NCBI GenBank assembly: GCA_030077755.1
Contig: JAQJZZ010000014.1
Coordinates: 1,116,001-1,180,000 of the forward strand
DNA length: 64,000 nt
Reading direction: 5' to 3'
Source of the DNA: Filosporella fistucella
Lineage: Eukaryota; Ascomycota; Leotiomycetes; Helotiales
Part shown: piece by piece, positions 1 to 10,994 of the stretch
Numbering within the stretch: position 1 is the first letter of the stretch
How the letters are laid out: every line of letters begins with the position of its first letter
Program-made: the position numbers and the translations under genes
Notes under the pieces: model-generated
The model's input: the letters and a program-made list of their open reading frames with translations, nothing else
Databases searched by the model: none
Told to the model about the DNA's origin: nothing

Positions 1-594
1 TACTACATTGAGATGATACCCCATGGGTTACCTGGAATGGATCTGTTTGATTACATCGAACTACGGGTAAACATGGAAGAGAATGAATGCAGGAGTATCT
101 TTGTTCAGGTCGCCAGAGCTATACATCATCTTCACACCAAAGCTTTGGTCGTCCACCGAGACATCAAGGATGAGAATGTTGTTCTCGATGGCGAGGGTAA
201 TATCAAATTGATAGATTTCGGCAGCGCTGCTTATATCAAGAACGGCCCCTTTGATGTTTTCGTTGGAACCATTGGTAAGTCTTTGCTCTCCAGTTCTTGG
301 GTCTTCTAACGATTATTAGATTACGCGGCTCCCGAAGTACTAGCTGGAAAGCCCTACCGCGGCAAAGAGCAAGACGTCTGGGCGCTTGGAATTCTCTTGT
401 ATACCATTGTTTACAAAGAAAATCCCTTCTATAGCATCGACGAAATTATGGACCGGGACCTTCGAGTTCCTTATGTGATGAGCGAAGATAGCATTGATCT
501 CATCCGTGCAATGCTTGATCGGGATCTCGATGCACGTATCACGATTGAACAAGTACTCGAACATCCTTGGTGCCTAGCCATGGGGGACGATTGA
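1..594 (+). CDS. PSK1: PAS-domain protein kinase, C-terminal part of catalytic domain (5' end outside window)
   Basis: Two exons, <1..274 and 320..594, with a 45-nt intron (GTAAGT donor, CTAAC branch, TTAG acceptor). The joined protein shows the serine/threonine kinase catalytic loop HRDIKDENVV, the DFG motif in a LIDFGSAAY context, and an APE motif (YAAPEVL) restored exactly across the splice. The wording around these motifs resembles PAS kinase (yeast Psk1/Psk2, human PASK), which phosphorylates glycogen synthase and UDP-glucose pyrophosphorylase and so steers glucose between storage and wall glucan. The C-lobe ends at HPWCLAM and the stop follows within a few codons, as usual for this family, where the PAS domains are N-terminal. 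Those domains and the start codon lie before base 1. Assignment to PAS kinase rather than another CAMK is from remembered family sequence. Confidence 0.85.
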
Positions 595-1971
595 GGGTTA
601 TTGAGGCGCCGGCTGGAGATGTTTTTAGCTAGCGATGAGTACAAAGGGAGAAATAGAGGGAGGAAAGAATTTCGCATCTGAAAGAACGCAAACTGCAAGC
701 GAGCGAGCATTGAGCAATTGGATGTCCATGTTTTTGGTCCAGATTTAAGAAGATGGATTCATTGCATTTTGGCGATGTTAGATGGAATGGGTGGTATAAG
801 ATAGAATTTTCATGATGTTATGAAGGGGACGAGAAGAAAGAAGAAGACGTAGCTTGATGATACCCCGGGGATGGTTTATGAGCTGAGATGATTTACTTTC
901 AGGGGACTGGGAAGGGGCAATCGTGGGTGGGTGGCTTGCATGGCATGCATGTGGATATTGGGCGGGACTTGTAGCAGGTGGGAGGGATGTACAGTGCTTG
1001 CATGCTGGCATGGGTCATGGAAAGGGCGGAGGAGTTGCATTTGTGTATATGGGAGGAGGGTGGAAAGAAATATATATGGAGCGTCGCTCCTAAGTATATA
1101 AATCTTGCGTCCAAATCGTGATTCCACATTGGCTTGATGATTATTGAGACGGCGACGAAAGAGTCCTCAGAAGCAACTAATGGGCGTGATACGCCAACGC
1201 CTTTGATATATAAATTGAGAACTGGTAATCAGTTAAATTGGATAGGAAGATTTCACCTCATGGCTACAGTATTCTACGTTCCTGCTCTAACCTTCATGAC
1301 TCGACCAGTCGAGATTTGATACGATAGGTAGGTTTAGCATCGGCCTATGAGTTCTCAACATCTACATCATCTCGTATTTCCCAGCGACAAAATGACATCC
1401 CGACAAAGGAGCACCACAATCCAGAGAGAAATGGTGATCTCGAAGGTGCGTGTTGCGCGTTGCGTGCTCACCGTGTTCAACGCACCTGACGCGCTGAGAG
1501 CGCCCAGAGTGCTTAATTCGCTTTGGGTCAACAAATTTCCCATATATGCTTAATGGATTATTTGAAGGCAGGTGTTTACTTTAGAGATACTAAAAGAGGG
1601 GCTTATGAATTGTTTACTATTGAAACCATGACCATGTTATTGGCTTCATGTTCAACTTGCTCCTAGATTTGTGAGAATTTTATATGCTTAATTTATTCTT
1701 GGTTAGGGATTTAGCTGCAATTAGGTTGTATTTAATGTCACGATCTGTTTATCATATGGTTGGATGCTGAAAAGTGTTATATCTTATAGTCCGTCCCATA
1801 TCTCCCTCTTCCAATCCCTCCTTCGTTCATCCAGCTCTGCTTCAGCATTTGAGTCGTCCGTTCCGCTCAGCGATCTGCCAATATTACAATTTCCCTTCCT
1901 TTATCTTCCTGTCTTTATTCTGTGTACCCTGATAGAATCTTGATCTTATATTGTTCAAATATAAGGACATA
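595..1971. other. intergenic, no gene recognised
   Basis: About 1.4 kb between the kinase stop and the small minus-strand ORF. The open frames here are short and low in complexity with no recognisable motif. A purine-rich plus strand around 770-1080 probably includes the kinase 3' UTR. Nothing else was seen. Confidence 0.6.
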
Positions 1972-2202
1972 TTATAGATCCCGATCCATCCCCTCCTCAT
2001 CTGGAAGTGGTACTTTGATTGCTGTCTTGAAATCTCGTGCTAGCTGGAGCCACCATGCTAGGTCTTTGTCTGCGTAGTAATCCGAGAAATTGTTCGTTTT
2101 GATAGAAGGTTTTGATTGAGATGTCGTTTGCGTTGTGATATTATTTGGGGTTATGTTGGGGCGTGTGGTGATTGAGTTGAAAGGGTTTTGGTGAGGAGGC
2201 AT
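1972..2202 (-). CDS. small hypothetical protein (76 aa)
   Basis: Single-exon ORF of 76 codons. The first ATG in frame is at 2202; the open frame continues upstream without an ATG. The N-terminal half is low-complexity and rich in Thr, Asn, Ser and Pro. The C-terminal half is coding-like, with a YYADKDLAWWLQLARDFK segment followed by an acidic tail (PDEEGMDRD). No signal peptide or membrane segment is visible. I do not recognise a family. The Trp/Tyr-rich, charged C-terminus is the reason for listing it rather than treating it as a chance frame. It could also be the last exon of a longer minus-strand gene. Confidence 0.4.
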   Translation of the reverse strand: MPPHQNPFNSITTRPNITPNNITTQTTSQSKPSIKTNNFSDYYADKDLAWWLQLARDFKTAIKVPLPDEEGMDRDL

Positions 2203-2941
2203 TGTTACTTGATGGTGAGAGGGCGAGAGGTTTCCTCGGACAGATGGAATAGGCAGTTCGTTCAGAGGTTTTCTGCAGAGTAGCTGACGTTTCAAAAGTG
2301 TGTTGCAGGTTTATGTACTTGAGCTCCGTCTTGATGCCTGGAATCCTGTCGGTGCCTATTCTGAATTCTACTGTGGTTCGACCCTAACCAGGCAACTAGA
2401 ATGAAGAATGAACAGAATTCATTCGTTCCAAGCTAAACCAGTAATTTCACAGATTATGTCTATCAAAAACTCATACATGATGTGACTCCTACCACAGGTA
2501 CCTACCTAGATGTGCAGAGGAATACTTGCCAGTACCAAAGGTCGCTTGGCAGATTTACCAAGCGAGAAAACAAAGGGGGAAGTAGCGACGCAAGCGAGTT
2601 CCACAAATCAATGGAGCCTTTATGAAGGCAAAAATTTGGAAGGTGAATAATAGGTTAAGAAGAAAAATGAACTATTGAATATAGCACTATGATATAGTAC
2701 GAGTATGTGTCTACAAAGTCTGTGACAATTGACCAACACTTGCATTTTCGTATTAAGAGTTATGGCTATTCGTGCAATTCTCAATCAGGGGATTCTGCTG
2801 ATGAAGTAACGCTATTCCGAAATCGGCAATATGTTGTCATTTCCCCAATGACTGGGTCTTTCTTCGTCGACTCAATCCTCTGTAAACACTCCAAGTGTAC
2901 CTGTTACTACAAACTTGTCACAGCAGTCAAGCAAACACAAG
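2203..2941. other. intergenic, no gene recognised
   Basis: Likely a shared upstream region for the minus-strand small ORF and the plus-strand five-exon gene. An 82-codon plus-strand frame at 2707-2955 overlaps the next gene's start and shows no family features. Confidence 0.5.
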
Positions 2942-3696
2942 ATGGAGTCCACTGAGTATGATAAGCTTTCTTACGCGTTGAATACTTCTAACGCGCGTGT
3001 CTAGGACAACGGAACCAAGTCAACCCACCTTCATGCCTCTCCCGGCCCTTGTAGCCAAGGTTGAGCACCTTTACCTCGCCTTTGCCACCTCGGAGCCACT
3101 CGCATCTCGCTTCGTTCAACCTCCTGGTGCTTTGCAACCTGTCCGTCAAAAGTTCTACACCAGCACTGAGCGAATCAACAAGATTGATGACCATTTTGTA
3201 CTTTGCCCTGACAAAAAGGGTGCCGAGCGGCTTCCAATTGTCCCAATTGAGCAAAGTAAGTTGCTGCATCCCTTTTGATAAGTGGAGATGTTACTAAAGC
3301 CCCGATCATTAGTGGTACAATTGATCTACGTCGAATGGATGAAGGCAAAGGAGAAGAAGAGCACGGTGGAAATCTTTACAAGAGTACGTTCGTGCTGGTC
3401 GTGGCTCGTTATTTGAAAATTGGCATATATAGGGGACCTTGTACTAATAGTGTGTCCAGGAGTTTGGCAACAAGTATGCAGGCACCCGCCAGGTTAGTAG
3501 ATTCTTGCACTATACCTTTCTCGTTGTATTGTCTTGCATTTACAATGGAGCCAGTGCTCTGGCCTCCCCTTTTAGACATGCAGATCCTCAGTGTTGAAAA
3601 ATATCAGATAAAAGTAACTAACTCCGTGGTTCTTGGGAGCAGGAGGATATCAAATTCATCATCCGGGCTATCAAGCGCTGCAGCAATGAGAAGTAA
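2942..3696 (+). CDS. unrecognised five-exon protein (about 141 aa)
   Basis: Exons 2942..2955, 3005..3255, 3313..3383, 3460..3492 and 3643..3696. Every junction uses GT-AG and keeps frame. Introns are 49, 57, 76 and 150 nt, several with a TAAC or CTAAT branch site. The protein starts METS-like (ATG GAG TCC ACT GA | G), then a Pro-rich stretch leads into an aliphatic helix (PLPALVAKVEHLYLAF), a central region with KIDDHFVLCPDKKGAER, and a basic C-terminus (EEFG-type residues, then EDIKFIIRAIKRCSNEK and stop). There is no signal peptide or TM. Small size, charge and many introns look like a conserved nuclear or cytosolic subunit, but I cannot name a family. The two shortest exons (14 and 33 nt) are the weakest part of the model. 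Confidence 0.6.
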
Positions 3697-4528
3697 GGGA
3701 AGGAAAGCGGATACAAAGGTGACGGCAGTTGAAGTCGTTTAGGAGCATGGAAATAAGAGGAAGGCTTCGTATCATCTGATAATGTCAAGAAGTCACACTT
3801 TGATAAGTGGTTCCTCTTTATTTTCAGAATTAGCTGTGATTGTGTGCGAACAACCCTTTTGTGCAAGACTGATCGCGTTTCGTTGATTCTTGGTACTTCC
3901 AGATTTGGTCAATCTTGCTCTGTAATCAAAAAGATGGTAAAGCATATGAAATGCATTTTGTACTTCATTCAGGTCGATTCTTTCCCGGATTGGTGAGGTG
4001 ATATTCAGGGCACTCGACTAGTAACCATTCTACGTCTTGATATCCGACGAATTGCAGTTCACCGAGTATGTCATGCTAAAAACTTACGGAAGCAATGCGG
4101 ATGAGTTGCCTCATGGTCCTCAGTGAGTTCATTAGCCACCGACCATAACGCACCGCTTTGTTCAAGGGAATAAATATTATGTTCTTTGTGACTCTCTCCA
4201 GGAGATACAATTGCAACTCTTGGCTAAGGCGATACATCGTAGAGTGGACCCTCGCTTGAAATGGAGTATTTACAGTTCAATCTACACTTCAGACGCCATG
4301 AATCTCACTGAAGATGGAAAGTATGAAGAGCATAAACAAGTTGACGCTGATGAGGCCACCGACATTCTGGTTCCCCGAGTCAGGCGTGTATCTTTCTGAT
4401 GACTGATTGTACCAAATCCGAATCGTAACGTGGCTGAACTTGAATACGGACTGCCGCCTGGCAGTTGCACAAATAAATATCCATACCGAAGCATCATATG
4501 AATATTCTATGCTCTGTCTATGTCATAA
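3697..4528. other. intergenic, no gene recognised
   Basis: Short frames only, for example 62 codons at 4211-4399, with no motif. The left part is the probable 3' UTR of the preceding gene. Confidence 0.5.
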
Positions 4529-5396
4529 GTGGGACTACCCACGAGGGCTATCACGTACTCAGAACAGCACAATAATGACGATGAAATACACAAGATGAAG
4601 TCCCCGACGTATATTTCAAGTAAAGAAAGTCAGAATGGTCTTAGGGGGCAAGCTTCGTGCAAAGTCATCCCAGAAGAGAAATACACCTCAAGTTTCATTC
4701 ACAGAAAACCTTTCTCCCAACTTTTTTCTTCTTCCGCTACCAGGAGCTTTGAAAAAACACAACGCGCCAACGAATCTCCTCGCGGATACAGTCATAATAT
4801 TCTCATCACTGAATCTCTGAAAATGTTCCTGAAAGATACCTTGTTTGCTGCCGTAACCCGAGACCTCAAGGAAGAAATGGAATCAGAGACTTCGAATGTG
4901 ACGAATATCAGCTGGCCTACATGTATCGTCCAAGTGACAACATTTTCGAGCCTACCACCAGAGCTACGTACCATGATTTGGCAGATGGCGAGCCCGCTCG
5001 CCCCTAGAGAAATCGTGGAAGGCCGCCAAAGATCTCTTCAGAACTATTCTCGGATGCCTTCCCCGAGTACGTCATTTCTGTTTGAATGCTCAATCTTCTG
5101 TTCAAAAAGGCAGTGGGAACGATACCAGGGGAGACATGATATACATGAAAGTCGAATGGGATTCGATGCTTAGGGAACTGGCTGCCGAAGATTGGTGGAC
5201 AGAAATTTCTCCTTATGTCCTTAGAGCTGGCTTGGAAAGAATCTTGACAATGAACTGGGGGACGCCATTATTACGAAGCTTAGAGCTTGCACCACCCAAT
5301 CCAACGATCGAGATCACCCAGCTCGTGCGTAGTGGAGGAGTAAAGGAGGTGCAGAACCGGGAGATTTTTTTAGGACTGCTGGAATTTTCGGATTAG
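4529..5396 (+). pseudogene. degenerate 2EXR-domain locus
   Basis: A plus-strand frame (4529-5173) contains the hallmark of the fungal 2EXR family near 4950-5000: FSSLPPELRTMIWQMASP, matching the family pattern F..LP.ELR..IW..A.P. After that motif the frame soon loses family-like character. A second coding-like stretch, in another frame at 5115-5396, reads VEWDSMLRELAAEDWWTEISPYVL and ends at a stop. A GT-AG pair at 5067-5113 does not restore the frame: splicing there gives an early stop. I therefore read this as a frameshifted relic. A multi-exon active gene with an unusual splice is the alternative. 2EXR proteins are a large, fast-evolving fungal family of unknown biochemical function. Confidence 0.45.
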
Positions 5397-5710
5397 CTTT
5401 GAAAGAGTCGGTGTCTTCATCAATTTGAACAGCGACTAGATCGTCTAGAAAACAAATTTGACCATGGTACATCCTCGCATCTTCATCAAAGCTTTCTCTT
5501 TAAAGCTCGGTCCAGCAAGGCTGAGACCAGATAATCCATTTAGGGTCTAGCGTCAAAGACCAACAGGGCATCTCAGCCTCGAAAGGATATTGATATTCAC
5601 ATAACCACCATTCACTGCCTTCTACTTAGAAAGCAATGCTCGTCGCCACCTAGTATCTACGAAGTCGGTACTGGCTGCATTCACAGCCGGTGAGCTTACC
5701 CCTCCGGCCA

Positions 5711-8391
5711 ATGTCGCGCCTGCAACCACGTCTCAAAGCTCCTGCAACTTCTAATGTATCTTCACAATCTGCAACAGCATCAAAAGACCCAGTTCCCAGA
5801 CCGGATACGCCTCTATCTCGACCAAAAGCTCGAACGCCACCTGCAGATGCTATTTCCGAACGCGCGACATTATTTTTAATCCGCCGCACGTTATGCTCTC
5901 AACTTGGCGATAAGGGTCGAAGTACACCTGCTCCAATCGATGAGCTACTCCCTCCTCTTACTAGCAGTAATGAGGTGGACCTTCAATTATATGCTCTTAT
6001 CTCTATCATAATCCGAGAATTTGTCCAGACTTGGTATGGAAAGATTACGCCAGACCAGGTTTTCGTGGAGGAGGTAGTGAAGATTATAGCACATTGCACA
6101 AGGGCATTAGAGCAAAGGCTAAGGAAGGTTGATCTCGAGAGTCTGATTATTGATGAGCTACCAGAACTGCTAGAGATACATGTTCAAAGTAGGTAACCGT
6201 CCGTTTTCAACTCCCTCAGACATGTCTTAACTTGGTTTTAGCATATCGAGCGTCCCGAATCACAGCTCATCCACGCCCGTTCAAACACAACCCTCGAGAG
6301 ATATATCATTCGCTGTGGCCATTCCCTGCACTATCACCAATACCTGACGATGATGGGCCGGACTCGATACAACAAGCGCAAAACGAATCTGCGTATAGAC
6401 AATTATTGGTTCAAGCCGTCCTGGCTGTGCTTTTACCCACAGAGGACTTGGAAAATGACTGCCTGACTACTCTTGTAGGTCAGATATTCTCTGAAATGAT
6501 CTTAGGTGGCGGAGTCGGTGGAAAAGCTTGCGAGCCGTGGTTACTGTGGGAAGGCATAACCAAAATTGCGGAGGTCATCCAAGATCAATTACCCAATTCC
6601 AAGGCCCAAGTGCGACTTGAGAGATCCAACTCTGATCTTGAAAATACAGTGCCTCTTAATTCGACTGGAGGAAGTACGAAGGGTCTAGCTATTGGCCGCT
6701 CTCTCCAAAAAACTTTCTGGCTCATCCTTCAATACGGATTTTTGGCGTTCACCGCGATCCGCTTCTTTATTATCACTCTGGCTACAGCATCTTCACTACC
6801 TTCTCGGATAGCACCTTCGATGAACTCGATGAAAGCTACTGGCTTGACATATACGAACGATCACATGGAAGCGCCGGAGTTGACAAATGTTGAGACCACA
6901 AGTCAAAGTCGACAGACTTCCCCAAAACAGCCTATTTTGAAGATGAAGATATGGTCTTGTGCCTCTAGTCTACTGGATCTAGACGTGCGCATGCCATGGT
7001 TGAGCGCCACATTATCTCTTCTTCAATGGGGTGCCATAGCCGGACCTGGAGAAATTGGCAATACGGACGGCATGGTTGACAAGTGAGTGGTTGCCGTTTC
7101 TTGAAACTCATCCATACGTTTACGTTTTTTCGTCCAAGCGCTTGCCCTGCTATGTCACACCGCATAAATAATTGATCACTGGACTTGAATTGTCCCAGTC
7201 ATCTTGCAGAAGACGATATTTGCGATTTGATCATTCTGGACTGTCGATTTTCGTTATCGTTATGCATGACATGCCTGCAGTCCAAGCCAGAATGAAACGG
7301 GAAGGCGGTAGTTACTGTCGTCCATCTTCAAGCCAAAGCACTACCCCAAAGCGAAGAGGTTGCTGTGCTGCTGTGGAACTGTGATCTGGGCCCGTCATCA
7401 GGAATTCCTTTTCATTTTCGTGCAATATTGTCATGCAAAATCAGCCCATCGTCACATACTAGTCAGTTTCCAATCGTTTCCCGAGTTTTTCATTTCGCAT
7501 TACTCAAACGTTTTGGGGGCCTTGTCCGCATAACCATTCTCTGCCACCCTTGCAAGAGTTTGGGGAACGGAGTTGGAGCGGAGGGCTCAGCGATCCTTAC
7601 GGCAGCCTTCTTTAAGCGCCCGGCGTTATTGTTACAAGGCCCTCTTATCCGGCTGCCTCGCGTCGTACCGCACCTTCCTCCCGCATAGCATAAAGCGTGT
7701 CTTCACATCCAGTCGTTCGCTCTCTCGCCTTATGGTGCTCTCTCACTTGGGATGCCGCCTTTGACAATGGCATACAAGACAATGACGGCGTTCGTTTGCC
7801 GGCCTTGGAAATCAATGTCTGTGTGTGCTTTAGACTACCCGAAAGCGGTCCTGGGGGCTCTCTGCAATTTTGCTGCATACAAGTCCAACACCATCTTCGA
7901 TATTGTCATCTCTTCAAGTTCATATGCATGGAGCTCTGCGCCGCCCGCTTACGGCGCTGGATGCTGAAGAAATGCTCTCATAGATGCAATTGGCTAACAT
8001 ACGGAACAGAATCCTTTCTCACGCAGTCCAGACCCGTGTGTTGGATCCATCGTTAATACCTACACTCCTACGCACTGCACGCTCTGCTTTGTTTCCCAAC
8101 AACAGTCCTGGACCCCCACGAGTCATCCCGTCGGCCAACGAGCAACTCCTTATTCGACGACGATGCGCTGAAACAATACTGTCCCTCATACCGGCCAAGA
8201 TCCAGGAGGTATATTTCGGAGCTGGTATAGAGCGCAGAGTAAGCGAGATGGAGGAAGTATTGAATATATTCGAGGATAGTTACTGCAATAAGCATCTGAT
8301 ATACGGGATAGTAGAGTTGATAGTTATACGACTTTTGCCCGAAGTGGCAGAGAAAGGGGTCGAAGAGCTTCTCCAAGAGAGACTCAGCTAG
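5711..8391 (+). CDS. PXA (PX-associated) domain protein, sorting-nexin type
   Basis: Exons 5711..6188, 6242..7082 and 8010..8391 give about 566 aa. The first ATG in frame is at 5711. An N-terminal Pro/Ser/Thr-rich leader precedes a helical PXA region with LISIIIREFVQTWYGKITPD, the usual PXA core, and ECE-like family text continues in exon 2 (HPRPF, WPFPALSP). Exon 2 has a hydrophobic stretch near 6715-6790 (FWLILQYGFLAFTAIRFFII) that may contact membrane. The C-terminal exon (VLDPSLIPTLLRTARSALFPNN ... YCNKHLIYGIVELIVIRLLPE) matches the conserved tail of fungal PXA proteins. Such proteins act in endosomal/vacuolar membrane traffic (compare S. pombe pxa1). The oddity is the second intron, 7083..8009, 927 nt long. 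Confidence 0.8.
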
Positions 8392-8409
8392 CTTAATCTT
8401 CAAGTCAAA

Positions 8410-8748
8410 TCAAAGTATTTCACACATTGAGAGCAAAGACGGGACCGAAATTCGCAAAAGAGCCTCCCAAAAGTCAGACGGGCCGCCTCGTACATTTATT
8501 GAAAATAAGTCGACTCTGCCTGACGGTCCAAACCCTTTAGCCTTGCTACTCAAGTGAGAGCAACAAACTCCTGGCCACCTATCCGTCTCCTTCATGCAGT
8601 CCTGCATGCCTGCCCCTATCCAAAATATAACAATGAAGCCCAACAGAAGGCCACAAAACACCAAAGAAGCCTCGTGCCTAGAAGCCCCAACCGAGCTCGA
8701 CTCGGACCAAATAACCCACGAACCAATGCTCCCCCTTCCATCCTCCAT
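8410..8748 (-). CDS. possible small single-pass membrane protein (112 aa)
   Basis: An ATG-initiated frame of 112 codons on the minus strand, between the PXA gene and the CENP-B-type gene. It has one clear hydrophobic segment (ASLVFCGLLLGFIVIFWIGAGM) preceded by a polar N-terminus and followed by Cys residues (DCMKE, GVCCSH). That layout suits a small type-I or type-II membrane protein. No family is recognised, overlapping plus-strand frames of similar length exist, and the region may simply be the 3' UTR of the downstream minus-strand gene, so confidence is low. Confidence 0.3.
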   Translation of the reverse strand: MEDGRGSIGSWVIWSESSSVGASRHEASLVFCGLLLGFIVIFWIGAGMQDCMKETDRWPGVCCSHLSSKAKGFGPSGRVDLFSINVRGGPSDFWEALLRISVPSLLSMCEIL

Positions 8749-9174
8749 AACAGCGCATCAAAAGCGCGTATGCTGTGCAAAACATTCGAGAAGCGAAAAG
8801 GAAAAAAGATGTAAGAAATGAAGATATAGATAATATAGAGCGATTTCCGCGTGAGCGGTAGATGTTTAAGGGTATCAGGTTTCCGTTTGGTGCCAGCCTG
8901 CACCCCGACCGAGAAGAGCGATGTTGAGAGTATAATTGTACGAATAGAAATAAGGACATTGTTGAAGAAGAGAATATAATAGAAATATCGAATCGAAACC
9001 TGAGTCCGTGAATAAGGCGCCGGGTTTGCTCGCCGATGTACAGGATGCGCGAGGTAAAATCAAACTAAACGCCGAAGAATGTGCTGCTGCGTAGACGCTT
9101 GTAAGGACAGGGCAGAAAGAAAATGTGCTCGAGATATACAGGGAATTTTGTATTGAGAGTGCTGGATTGGTTTG

Positions 9175-10994
9175 TTAACAACCTGCGCTCATTGAATGCT
9201 CCATTTTCGGTGCTGGGAGCTCGCAGTCTTGCTCTGCGATTCGGTGTAGACCACCTGGAAGGGGTCCAGTTCCTTGAAGGCGCAATTTTTCAGTCAATTT
9301 CAAGACCATCATATACTCATGCTGCTCAACCATGTTTGGGGTATGGCTGAAGAAGTTGAGTAAAGTGTCCAAGGCACGTCGGGCATCGTCTGGTGTAGGA
9401 GAATTTGGCGCTGAAGAACCAGGGGGTGACTGAAGGCCTGTTATGGGTGTGCCAGTCGATGGGGGTGCCATTGAGCCATTGCTGCTGCTATGGTGCAGCG
9501 GAGGTGAAGAAATTGCTGAATCCATTCCAAATGAAGGAGTCATTTCATGAATTGGAGAATCCAAAGCCGAGGATGGTGCTGTCACAGGAAGATTGTACTT
9601 CGGAGTCAGTGGCTCATTGCTCTGGGATGAAATGAAGGATGGATCAATTCCAAGCATAGGAAACGTTTGACTGCGTGGCCGCTGGAAGCTATTGCCAGGC
9701 GGGGGCAGGCGGGACTGTTGAGATGGAATCCAAGATCCAGAATTATCAGGAGAGAACGTGAACGGTGTTGTAGGACTTGTCGGTCCTCCTGAGAATGACG
9801 ATGGTGCAGTATCTGTGAACGCGCTTGACAGCGAAGTTGTGCTTTGGGAATTTGAATGTCGATAAGCAGTATTCTCCTGCCCAAATTCAAGATAGCTACT
9901 GATTTGATCTGTCTTAAGTTCCTCATTACTCTTCGTCGCTGAGAGAGGAGATGGAGATGGCAAGCCGCTAGGAGATGTTGGCGAAATTCCATTGGGTGTT
10001 TGAGAGGCGGAAGCCCCAGCGGAATCCGGATTGAGTGAACCACTGTCGGAAATATTGGTTTCTGATGCTCGTCGAGTGAGATTGGCTCCTGGCCGCCCAA
10101 TACCATTCTTCTGCTTGAACTTTTCTAGCCAGCTAGTGCTGTTAGTTTTCAGGTGGCTCTCATTTGGACCGACCGTGGTTGCAAAAAATCTGGCCTTTTC
10201 TTTGATCGCAGCATCGTCTAGTGGGTGACCTTGCTTCTGCATGTTTCTGACCCAGTTTGAAAGTGCGCGCTCGATATCTGGAAATTTTCCTTTGGCTCGC
10301 TTCACGGGGGAAAGGCTCCTGTCTTCGGGAAAAAGATACTTTTCCCTCTGACGAAGGACTTTGGAAACAGTACTACAAATTTTAGTAAATATGAACATGG
10401 TTGAATAGTTGATCAAACCTTCTTTCAACACCAAACATTGCTGTAGAAAAGTCAGTTGCAGATCTGACCAAATCATATTTCCCGCGACATACCTCCAATT
10501 TCTGTCTGCTTTACAGATGGATTTTCTTCATGATATTGGCACATCCGTCTTCGGTCACTATCTGTGAGGGTTTTGCGGGGTGATGGGTTTGCATGTAGCG
10601 CCGGTAGCTTTGTAGCATTTCCTTTCACCAGAGGAGCGGATACAGGTGGAATCGCCACTGGCGGTGTTGAAAAGCTTGCGGGATTCGTCAACATACTCGG
10701 CCATGTTGGATGACTGGGCATGATGAGGGGCAGTAATTGCTGGTGGTGGGTTGTATGCGGCATTGAGGGTTGTGGTATTCTGTGAGGATTGTATGACGAT
10801 TCGGCAGGCAATCCATTGTGTTGGAGCGGTGGTTGTATAAACGTGAAGCCTCCGTGTTCGTAACTTGGTGATTGATGTTGTGACGATGTATAATTGTGGT
10901 TCATATCAACCCATTCGTTGCCCCCATATCCATTCTCATGATTGCCATGGTGCTCGTGGTCCATCCCGATTTGCGCCATCATGGATTCGTGCAT
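9175..10994 (-). CDS. CENP-B/psq-type helix-turn-helix DNA-binding protein
   Basis: Exons (minus order) 10994..10493, 10440..10419 and 10372..9175 give 573 aa. Introns are 52 and 46 nt. The first has canonical signals; the second uses a weak GTTTGA donor but keeps phase. After a His/Pro-rich N-terminus, residues ~145-195 form an HTH-psq motif (KQTEIGAMFGVERSTVSKVL across three exons). It is followed by an HTH CENP-B/Tc5-type domain (IERALSNWVRNMQKQGHPLD ... SWLEKFKQKNGI). The rest is a long Ser/Pro/Thr-rich, disordered tail ending in a short helix (ARRALDTLLNFFSHTPNM ... MMVLKLTEKL). The fold derives from pogo/Tc5 transposases, but no DDE nuclease domain is present, so it is probably a domesticated chromatin or transcription factor. 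Target genes are unknown. Confidence 0.85.
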
